DNA from: Paenibacillus sp. SYP-B4298
GTDB taxonomy: Bacteria; Bacillota; Bacilli; Paenibacillales; Paenibacillaceae
DNA length: 64,000 nucleotides
Assembly (NCBI RefSeq): GCF_027627475.1
Contig: NZ_CP115484.1
Coordinates: 3,828,001 to 3,892,000, forward strand
Reading direction: 5' to 3'
Part shown: positions 55,173 through 62,292 of the stretch, piece after piece
How positions within the stretch are numbered: the stretch's first letter is position 1
How the letters are laid out: every line of letters begins with the position of its first letter
Notes under the pieces: generated by a model
What the model was told of the DNA's origin: nothing
The model's input: the letters and a program-made list of their open reading frames with translations, nothing else
Database searches by the model: none
Translations under genes and position numbers: made by a program

Positions 55173-57557
55173 CTATAGCGCACGATACACACTGCGGTAT
55201 TCGCCTGGCGGAATATCCAGCACTTTCTTGAATGCGCGATAGAAGGAAATCACATTAGGATAGCCGCTCTGCTCAGCGATCGCCTGAATCGGCTCATCTG
55301 TCTCCGCCAGCATTCGTCTGGCATGATCCAGCCGGATTCGAATGACATAATCCACAAATTTGATCCCGAGCTCCTCCTTGAAAATTTGACTCAAGGCGCT
55401 AGGACGCAAATTCAGCATCGCGCTTACCGAAGCCAGCGACAGGGAGGGCTCGGTGAAGTGCAGATCAATATAGTTTTTGGCTTGCAGCGCAAGATGATGA
55501 TGACGGCGCAGCTCACGCTCCTGCTCGATTACACGGGCGAAGGCCGTCAATTCCTTCGCAAGCTGCTTCTCCAGCTCATCCAACGTCTCTACACACTCCT
55601 TCAAATCGGCAAAACGGTGTATAAACTCCTCCTTCCATTGCTGTTGAATGTTCGGGTGCAAGACGAGAAGCTCCTTCTCTACTTGCAGCACCACACTATG
55701 TACAAGCATATTCAGCTCTTGCTTCGTTATCCTCCTGTCCCGCAGCTCTGTGATCCACTGCGTCAGCTTGTCTTGCCAATCTTCATCCTGCAGACGCAAG
55801 GAGCGCACCACACTCTCCAGAGCTTGCAGATAGGCATAGCTGTCCAGACTGCTCTTGGATGCGCCCAGCTTGTTGTCAATCCATGCCCCGACCCCGAATA
55901 CCGGCTTCAGCGACAGATTATCCTGTGCATTGCGGTAGGATTCAGCAATCGTCTCGATGCTGTTCGAATCGGCCCCGACGCCGATCGATAGAGTAAGCTG
56001 CAGATACTGCCTGATCCACTTCTGCCAGGCCGCCGCCAGCTCCCCCGCCGTCATGAGCGGCGCAGGCTCCTGCCTGAATTGGTGCACAACGCAAGCCAGA
56101 CGATGCGGCTCCATCCACACCTGCCAGGCAAACAGCCCATGCTGCTCGGCTAGCTCGCGCAGGGATTGCTCGACCACATATTTGAGCAGTTGCCGACCCT
56201 GTGCAGAATAATGCTCTGTAAAGGGGGATATATTATCGATCTCTGCGGCGAATACTCCCATCCGGTCAAAAGCATACGGAAGCTGCAACTGCGACATACG
56301 ACAGATGAACTGATCATCGGTCAGTATGACATGTCCCGCCAGCAGGTCATGAAATAGCCGCTGGCTGCGCAACTGAACCTCCTCCTCATCGATCACAGGT
56401 GCCACGAATGGCTCTGCTGCCTGCAATCCGGGTGCTTGTGCCGGACGAGCTTCTTCATCCGTACAGATCCCAGATAGCTTACGCATGGTATCCGTCGGCT
56501 TGCCCGTCGGTGCCAAGAGAGCATGACCCTCCTCTTCGTCTGTACGCTCCAGCGCTGCGTACTCCGTCTCCGTCGGCTCTTGACCTTCGGCGGCACTTAT
56601 CCCATACTCAGCCATGCCGCTCTCGATCCTGCTCGTACCCGCCCCCGTCTGCCCTCGCGGCCAGACGGCAATCCGGCTGGCGACAAGCGCCGTCAATTGT
56701 TCTGGGCGTCTATGTACAACAAGGGTAAATCCGACAAGCGATGCTGCCGCGATCAGTATCGCCAGCCCCAACCAGAGGCGTGCCGCCAGCGACAACGTTT
56801 CATAGCTTGTGCCTTGTCCGATCTCCCATCGATATCCCCATCCCGTATACTCGGAGGGGGCTACACTGTACGATATGGCCTCTGTGCCTCCGCGCCTTGA
56901 AGCCGCCTGATCCATCTCGTCTCCATACAACAGTCTTATCGGACTGGTAACGCTTTCATTGAAACTGTTCACATACTCCAATATCGAATCCGTATATACA
57001 TTAATAACGATGGCCCCTCGTCTGACTCCGCCCTCCTCGTAATATTTCATAAGCGACACGACCTGACTTGTGCTTCCGTCATAGGCAAGCAACGAACGGG
57101 GAGCTGTCCATTGTGCCGGGACAGCCTGTGCATCCTTCGTCTGGACAAAGGAGCGATCCGCAAATTCCGTCAGCTCATATGCCCCCCCATCGGACATAAT
57201 GCGCTGCTCCTCCTGGTTGAAGACATAGACCGAGCTATGGAAGGGCAGAGCAGCCTTCAATTCAATGAGCGATTGCTGAATATGAAAATGATCATAGGCG
57301 GTCTTGGGTTGGTTCGAGAAAAACTGCTGCAGCTCCTTATCTGTCAACAGTCGGCTGATGACATTGCGTTCAATGAGCAACAGATTCGCATCAGCCTGAT
57401 ACGCAATGCGGTTCAGTATCGCTTGGTTGGTCTCGATATAGTCATGTTCAGAGGCGGCAGTAAGTGCCATAAAGGAGAAGAAAATAAGGGAAGAAATGAT
57501 GACAAACAACATGGGGATATACGAAAGCAGCGCGCGGCAATACCACTTCATCATCAT
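55173..57557 (-). CDS. Membrane-bound AraC-type regulator with extracellular sensor (YesS-like)
   Basis: 794 aa. Helix 1 at about residues 11-33 and helix 2 at about 265-285 (LAILIAAASLVGFTLVVH) enclose an extracellular sensor of about 230 residues. A long variable linker and a middle domain follow, and the C-terminal 100 residues are the double HTH (LSLASVSAMLNLRPSALSQIF, then IQAIAEQSGYPNVISFYRAF). The family usually controls adjacent carbohydrate genes, but none lies beside it here. Three consecutive ATGs follow GGAGCTGGAGCA, and I take the first (57557). Confidence 0.85.
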   Translation of the reverse strand: MMMKWYCRALLSYIPMLFVIISSLIFFSFMALTAASEHDYIETNQAILNRIAYQADANLLLIERNVISRLLTDKELQQFFSNQPKTAYDHFHIQQSLIELKAALPFHSSVYVFNQEEQRIMSDGGAYELTEFADRSFVQTKDAQAVPAQWTAPRSLLAYDGSTSQVVSLMKYYEEGGVRRGAIVINVYTDSILEYVNSFNESVTSPIRLLYGDEMDQAASRRGGTEAISYSVAPSEYTGWGYRWEIGQGTSYETLSLAARLWLGLAILIAAASLVGFTLVVHRRPEQLTALVASRIAVWPRGQTGAGTSRIESGMAEYGISAAEGQEPTETEYAALERTDEEEGHALLAPTGKPTDTMRKLSGICTDEEARPAQAPGLQAAEPFVAPVIDEEEVQLRSQRLFHDLLAGHVILTDDQFICRMSQLQLPYAFDRMGVFAAEIDNISPFTEHYSAQGRQLLKYVVEQSLRELAEQHGLFAWQVWMEPHRLACVVHQFRQEPAPLMTAGELAAAWQKWIRQYLQLTLSIGVGADSNSIETIAESYRNAQDNLSLKPVFGVGAWIDNKLGASKSSLDSYAYLQALESVVRSLRLQDEDWQDKLTQWITELRDRRITKQELNMLVHSVVLQVEKELLVLHPNIQQQWKEEFIHRFADLKECVETLDELEKQLAKELTAFARVIEQERELRRHHHLALQAKNYIDLHFTEPSLSLASVSAMLNLRPSALSQIFKEELGIKFVDYVIRIRLDHARRMLAETDEPIQAIAEQSGYPNVISFYRAFKKVLDIPPGEYRSVYRAL

Positions 57558-57716
57558 TGCTCCAGCTCCGTTCACATGGTTGAATTAGCATATTATTCCT
57601 TTCAACCAAGTATATAGGCTGTACACAGCAGGAACAAGATTATAGACTATACATTGTTCTTCACAAACTATAGAACTTTAATTGAAGGACGCCCTCCGAT
57701 ACAGAGGACGCCGCCC

Positions 57717-58535
57717 TTATCCTTGCTCTTCCTCCCGGGTCTCATTGCGGCTCAGCCTCATTCTCGCCGCCACACGATCGCGGTTCGGCGACACGCCGTA
57801 GTAACGCTTGTAGATGGAGCCAAATTGCGAGCTAGAGACATAACCGAGAGAAAGCGCGATTTCTTTAATCTTCATCTTGGTACTGCGAACGTATACACTG
57901 GCCTTGCTCATTCGAATCTGTTGCAAGTGTTGCATCGGAGACACCTGGTACACACGTGAATACATGTTGCTTAGATAGACAGGGTGACATCCAGCCAGAT
58001 GAGACAGCTCCTGCAGCGTAAGCGGCTTCTCGCAATGAGTCAGCATATAGTGATAGACAGAGGCTACACGCTGCTCTACCTGCTCCTGCGGTCTGTAAGA
58101 CACCTCTCTATCACTCCATGGCTGTAGAGGACAAGCGGCAACAATTCGCTGCAGCCCTCGCTCAGCCGCTGCAATCTCCTGCTCGGATTGCAGCGGTGCT
58201 TCGAGCAGTCGCTCCGCTTTGCTGCGGGCTTCCGCCTCTGTAATCGACCTTGCCCAGCTTGCCCGCTCCGCCGATGGCGACTCCATCACGTCAAAGATCA
58301 TCGCCCGGAAGCTAATCGGGTGATTCGCTTGCGGGGTGATGTCGAGCGGGCCTGCGGCCAGCATGACGTCGCCCTTGGCCATCTCCATTGCGCGCGGACC
58401 CTGCAGCAAGCTTATCGGATGAAGAGCCTGCAGCAGAATGTGTTGATTCTGCTGGATCAGTTGAAGCGGTCGTATAGATTTCCTGTTCACCGTCAACGAC
58501 TGTTGGGATATGAAGGAATACAATTGAATCTTCAT
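57717..58535 (-). CDS. AraC-family regulator, likely of the phosphoramidate-type operon
   Basis: 272 aa. The N-terminal 165 residues have no clear cupin pattern. The C-terminal part is the double HTH (LTLQELSHLAGCHPVYLSN, then KIKEIALSLGYVSSSQFGS). ATG 58535 has GGGAAG about 10 nt upstream. It lies 51 nt after the kinase gene and is the last gene of the 58587-64000 operon, so it probably autoregulates it. Whether the ligand is a pathway product is unknown. Confidence 0.82.
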   Translation of the reverse strand: MKIQLYSFISQQSLTVNRKSIRPLQLIQQNQHILLQALHPISLLQGPRAMEMAKGDVMLAAGPLDITPQANHPISFRAMIFDVMESPSAERASWARSITEAEARSKAERLLEAPLQSEQEIAAAERGLQRIVAACPLQPWSDREVSYRPQEQVEQRVASVYHYMLTHCEKPLTLQELSHLAGCHPVYLSNMYSRVYQVSPMQHLQQIRMSKASVYVRSTKMKIKEIALSLGYVSSSQFGSIYKRYYGVSPNRDRVAARMRLSRNETREEEQG

Positions 58536-58586
58536 TACGGTCTGGCTTCCCTTCTGTTGCGGGCATGGCTCCGACACGTCGATGCA

Positions 58587-59105
58587 TTATGGCAACTGCA
58601 TGATCTGCGCCACGATAGCTTCCAGCGGGGTCTGCCCGTCATTATCGACTACAAGATCTGGCTGCAGCGGCTCCTCAAAGGCCTGGTCGAGCCCGACCAC
58701 ATTCCGCGCCTGCTTCTGTCCTTCGCCTGTTGCCGCATACAGCCCCTTCTGATTGCGTTCCATTAGCGTGGCCGCAGATACTCGCACATAGACTTCACAG
58801 TAATCCGCAATGCTCTTACGATTCCAGGCACGGCAATCGTGGAACATCGAGATCGTGGCACACACGACATCCAGGCCCTGCTCCGACAGCATGCGGCAAA
58901 GCCTTGCATAACGCATCGCATTCGTATAACGGTCAGCTCTCGAATAGCCCAGATCATGTCCGAATGCCTCGCGCAGCATATCGCCATCCAGCAGAACAAC
59001 GCCGTCGCGCTGTTCCCTCAGCTTCGCATAGAGCAGCTTGCTGATGGAGGTCTTGCCTGCGCCAGCAAGACCCGTAATCCAATATACTCTCCCCTGGCTG
59101 CTCAA
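58587..59105 (-). CDS. APS-kinase-like kinase, Cj1415-like (cytidine diphosphoramidate kinase candidate)
   Basis: 172 aa. P-loop GLAGAGKTS, then LLDGDMLREAFGHDLGYSRA and RYTNAMRYARL, which match the Asp and Arg/Asn segments of adenylylsulfate kinase. The lid contains KGLYAATGEG, also APS-kinase-like. No ATP sulfurylase or PAPS reductase is nearby, so ordinary sulfate activation is unlikely. In Campylobacter jejuni the homologue Cj1415 phosphorylates cytidine diphosphoramidate at the 3' position, and the neighbours here match that pathway. TTG start with GGAGTGGAGG upstream, overlapping the previous stop. Confidence 0.75.
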   Translation of the reverse strand: MSSQGRVYWITGLAGAGKTSISKLLYAKLREQRDGVVLLDGDMLREAFGHDLGYSRADRYTNAMRYARLCRMLSEQGLDVVCATISMFHDCRAWNRKSIADYCEVYVRVSAATLMERNQKGLYAATGEGQKQARNVVGLDQAFEEPLQPDLVVDNDGQTPLEAIVAQIMQLP

Positions 59106-60157
59106 CTGGCCTCCACTCCTGCCCGCTCCAGAGCTACCAACAGTTGCAATAGCAGCTCACGCTCCTTCAGACAACCCCTCAGGTAAGGCTCCATCTCCGC
59201 AGCATAGTCCTGGACAGACGGACGCTCCGGCTTGATGTAATATTGTATCAGCTTGGTACGAATCAGCCCCCACGCATTGCACAGCTCCTGGAATCCGTGA
59301 TGAAGCTCCTCTTGCTCCCGATTGCTCAAGATGCCTTTGCCACCCAGATATCCGACAAGCATCAGATTGCGCTGCTGGTAGAACAGCGGAAAGGATAAGC
59401 GCAGATTAGCGTGAACATCCTGGCCGCTCATCGCAAGCGCCGCTTCAGCGAAGTGCTCGCGATAATACTCCACGGCCGCAAGGCCATGCAGCAGTATCTG
59501 CTGCTCCGTCTCCACCGGCTCCCCGTAGAGCTGTCTGTGAATATTGTTGCGAATCACGCCGCAAGGTGCATCCTTGTTCATCCGCTCCTGCAGCACGCGC
59601 AGTGACAAGCCGAACAGCTCCGTCTCCGCCACGGAATTATAGGAGCCTTGAAGACTCTCATAGCTCAACTCATATACATTCATCTTGCCAGGAGGGATGC
59701 AATCCTCGACCGCATATACAACTTGCCGTTCATCATCATAGCCGAACACCAGCACCGGATGAACCAGGCTTCGCTGCAACGACTCCGGGCAGAACGGGAA
59801 ATGGTAGCGGTCCAGACGCACAACGCAATAGTATCCGCCGCGCACATACTGCCTCACCAGCTCTACAATATCCGTGTCGCGGCCTAGCGACAGCTCGGTA
59901 CGTTCTATATAGCGATCACACAGCTCGTCGGGCAGCTCCCTTGTAAGATAGGGCAGCAGCAAGCCGTTCTGCTGCCTATCGGTGAACTCTGCTGCCGAGA
60001 TGATCTCCCGTTTGGGGACAGGGATGACATATTGCGACGCCACGAGCGGAACCAGCGCCTCAAACTCCTCATGCCTGGTCATCAGTATAGCGACAACATT
60101 ATTCCAGTAGCAGTCAATCCGGTTCGCATTGTACGGCTCAAACGCGAGCTTCACCAC
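59102..60157 (-). CDS. Unrecognised protein with papain/BtrH-like pattern
   Basis: 351 aa. I do not recognise a named family with certainty. The N-terminal half has the order Cys (Cys16 in RIDCYWNNVVAIL), then His (His133 in VHPVLVFGYDDERQVVYA), then Asp (Asp152 in VEDCIPPG), the pattern of C39-like and BtrH-like papain folds. BtrH is an acyltransferase of butirosin biosynthesis. The C-terminal half is helical. GTG start with AAGGAGG at 8 nt. It overlaps the kinase gene by 4 nt and is tightly placed in the operon. It may join the phosphoramidate to an acceptor or hydrolyse an amide. This role is inference. Confidence 0.6.
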   Translation of the reverse strand: MVKLAFEPYNANRIDCYWNNVVAILMTRHEEFEALVPLVASQYVIPVPKREIISAAEFTDRQQNGLLLPYLTRELPDELCDRYIERTELSLGRDTDIVELVRQYVRGGYYCVVRLDRYHFPFCPESLQRSLVHPVLVFGYDDERQVVYAVEDCIPPGKMNVYELSYESLQGSYNSVAETELFGLSLRVLQERMNKDAPCGVIRNNIHRQLYGEPVETEQQILLHGLAAVEYYREHFAEAALAMSGQDVHANLRLSFPLFYQQRNLMLVGYLGGKGILSNREQEELHHGFQELCNAWGLIRTKLIQYYIKPERPSVQDYAAEMEPYLRGCLKERELLLQLLVALERAGVEAS

Positions 60158-60177
60158 GTAGGCCGCCTCCTTCCAGG

Positions 60178-60909
60178 TTATAATACATCCGTGTACCTCT
60201 GTTCATATAGACGCAGATCCGATTCCTGATCCACCTCCAGCCACAGCCCCTCATAGGGAAGTGCAGCGATTGCGCTGCCCTCGCGCAGGAGTGCCGCAAG
60301 CAGCTTCGTTACATCCATCTGCGCTCTCTCTTGGGCGCTGCGACCAGCCAGGTAGGTACGGATGGCCTCCCAGCCCGCAGGCGTCACGCGCAGCAAGCCC
60401 ATGAACTGCCCCTCTACCTCCTCCATAGTTGCTGGCACGCCGCCAATCTCCGCTAGACGTCCATCCGCCCCCAGCCTGAAGGTCTCGGCATCGCTTAATG
60501 GATGCTCAAAGCGTGCTTCCCACAAGGAGCGCCATTGCGTGCTGTAGGGAATGGCAATATCCGCCTCGACTTGCAGGAGCTGCTCTATCGCGGAAGGGCT
60601 GTATACAATATCCGTATAGCTTACGATGCATGGCCCTTGCTCCAGCCAGGAGGACGCGCAGCATAGACTGGACACCATATTGGTATGCTCCCATAGCTCA
60701 TTGTCGAAGCAAGTAGCGCCATCGACCTGAATTCGCTCTGCCCTGTAGCCGCGCACGATCGCAATCTCGCTGATGCCCGCCGCCCGGAGCGCCTCCAGTT
60801 GACGGTCAAGCAGACGCTTGCCCAGCAGCACCGTATGGCATTTGGGCTCCTGCCTCGTCAGCTCTCCCAGGCGGCTGCCGCGACCGGCGGCAAGTAGAAT
60901 CGCTCTCAT
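60178..60909 (-). CDS. Nucleotidyltransferase, LicC/Cj1416-like (CTP:phosphoglutamine candidate)
   Basis: 243 aa. The N-terminus LLAAGRGSRLGELTRQEPKC is the NTP-transferase signature, and SYTDIVYSPSAIEQL supplies the metal-binding Asp region. Its nearest style is LicC-type CTP:phosphocholine cytidylyltransferases. In the C. jejuni pathway Cj1416 transfers CMP to L-glutamine phosphate to give CDP-L-glutamine. It lies 11 nt after the methyltransferase gene and 20 nt before the BtrH-like gene. The enzyme class is firm, the substrate is inferred from context. Confidence 0.78.
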   Translation of the reverse strand: MRAILLAAGRGSRLGELTRQEPKCHTVLLGKRLLDRQLEALRAAGISEIAIVRGYRAERIQVDGATCFDNELWEHTNMVSSLCCASSWLEQGPCIVSYTDIVYSPSAIEQLLQVEADIAIPYSTQWRSLWEARFEHPLSDAETFRLGADGRLAEIGGVPATMEEVEGQFMGLLRVTPAGWEAIRTYLAGRSAQERAQMDVTKLLAALLREGSAIAALPYEGLWLEVDQESDLRLYEQRYTDVL

Positions 60910-60920
60910 CCTTCCTCCCC

Positions 60921-61685
60921 CTACCTGGCCTGAACCGTCCAGGCTCGCGTCTTGTACGGCACACGGATCGTTTCCGCATCGCCAAGCACGCGATCGATCT
61001 CGCCTACGATTCGCTCGAACAGCTCCGGCCCGGCCTGGACCTGAATGTCATTGACCGACCGCCAGGCATTCAGGTAGCGCTCCTTGGTCATATCGACATG
61101 ATGCGGCGCCTCCACAAACAGCAGGTCGCCAAAATGCCCGGTGGACTGCAGCGCTTCCTCCAGTCCGTTCATATGGCTGTGCGATCCAGACGAGACCCGC
61201 TTCAGATCCGGCACGTAATGGCGTATGAGCGCCTCAATCTCCTCATGCAGCGCATGCCCTTCGATGTTCCGCGGATTCCATAGTGCTGTGAAATGTCCGC
61301 CCTCCCGCAAGATGCGGTGGAACTCTGCCAGCGCCCGCGGCTTGTCGGTCCAATGGAAGGAGGAAGCCATAAATACCCAGTCGGCACAAGCATCCGCCAG
61401 CCCTGTCTCCTCAGCGAACCCTTTGCGCCACTCGAATAGCTGCCCGCCCGCTTGCAGGCGCATGCCCTCCTCGCGCATCGCATCATTCGGCTCGACCGCC
61501 ATTCCCTTCATGCCAAGCTCCCCCAGAATTTCGGTCAGCTTCCCTGTGCCTGCTCCGACATCCGCCACTGTGAACGGGGACTTATCCGCTCCAGTGTGGG
61601 ACATCAGCACGCGAAGCACCCTCTCCGAGTAACCAGGACGATGTATATATTGTTTGGCCAGCAATGTAAAGTCACCATGTTTCAT
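60921..61685 (-). CDS. SAM-dependent methyltransferase
   Basis: 254 aa, class I fold. Motif I is VADVGAGTGKLTEILGELG with the acidic end of strand 2 in AVEPNDAMREEG, and DWVFMASSFHWTD is the post-strand-4 region. It starts 14 nt inside the amidotransferase gene with AAGGAG upstream. It could methylate a phosphoramidate oxygen, as the Cj1419/Cj1420 methyltransferases are thought to do. Its acceptor is not shown by the sequence. Confidence 0.85.
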   Translation of the reverse strand: MKHGDFTLLAKQYIHRPGYSERVLRVLMSHTGADKSPFTVADVGAGTGKLTEILGELGMKGMAVEPNDAMREEGMRLQAGGQLFEWRKGFAEETGLADACADWVFMASSFHWTDKPRALAEFHRILREGGHFTALWNPRNIEGHALHEEIEALIRHYVPDLKRVSSGSHSHMNGLEEALQSTGHFGDLLFVEAPHHVDMTKERYLNAWRSVNDIQVQAGPELFERIVGEIDRVLGDAETIRVPYKTRAWTVQAR

Positions 61686-62292
61686 ATGCGTTCTCTCCTT
61701 CGAAAAATTGTTGGATCATGCTTATATCTGTCGTGTCAAATGGATATTCCCGCTCTGGATGCCACATGATGCCCCGAATCGGAAACTCACGGTGAGCCAC
61801 GGCCTCGATCACTCCATCCTGCGATCGGGCCGTCACCTCCAGTTCATCTACAGTCGTCCGCGCGCCGAAGCGGTGATAGCTGTTGCGGGAGGCGCTGCCG
61901 TCGCCACTATGCACGATATGACGAGCAGCCACATGACCTTCGATTCGCTCCAGCGGCACCTTCCAATAATCCTGTATAAGCTGCATGCCGCGGCACACGC
62001 CGAGCAGCGGCTTGCCGCTGCTGCACGCATAACGGAGCAGCCAGCGCTCGCTCTCCTCGCGCTCCGGGGAGTCTCCGCCATACTTGGACAGATCATTGCC
62101 CCCGGTAATTAAGAAGCCACGGATCGTCAACTGGCTGAGTATCATCTTCACCGTTGGCAGATGGTTAGGCAGCAGCACAGGCATACAGCCGCAGGCTACC
62201 AGCAGCTTGATCCACCGCTGATCGATCGCATCGCGCCGCTCCACTCGCTCACTCCAATCATCTACGCGCAACGTTACGCCAATCATGATCAT
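61672..62292 (-). CDS. Class I glutamine-amidotransferase-type hydrolase, Cj1417-like
   Basis: 206 aa. Nucleophile Cys in LLGVCRGMQLIQDYW, and the His-Glu pair in GIMWHPERE, the complete triad of the C26/gamma-glutamyl hydrolase group. ITGGNDLSKYGG is also typical of this group. ATG 62292 overlaps the previous stop by 4 nt and has GAGG at 8 nt. In C. jejuni, Cj1417 hydrolyses CDP-L-glutamine to cytidine diphosphoramidate and glutamate. An alternative is a PuuD-type gamma-glutamyl-GABA hydrolase, but the gene neighbours argue against it. Confidence 0.8.
   Translation of the reverse strand: MIMIGVTLRVDDWSERVERRDAIDQRWIKLLVACGCMPVLLPNHLPTVKMILSQLTIRGFLITGGNDLSKYGGDSPEREESERWLLRYACSSGKPLLGVCRGMQLIQDYWKVPLERIEGHVAARHIVHSGDGSASRNSYHRFGARTTVDELEVTARSQDGVIEAVAHREFPIRGIMWHPEREYPFDTTDISMIQQFFEGENAYETW

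Noticed and set aside
58587-59105. Ordinary sulfate-assimilation APS kinase (cysC)
   Set aside because: The sequence is APS-kinase-like, but no ATP sulfurylase, PAPS reductase or sulfate transporter is nearby, and the operon partners fit CDP-amidate chemistry better. Not excluded by sequence alone.
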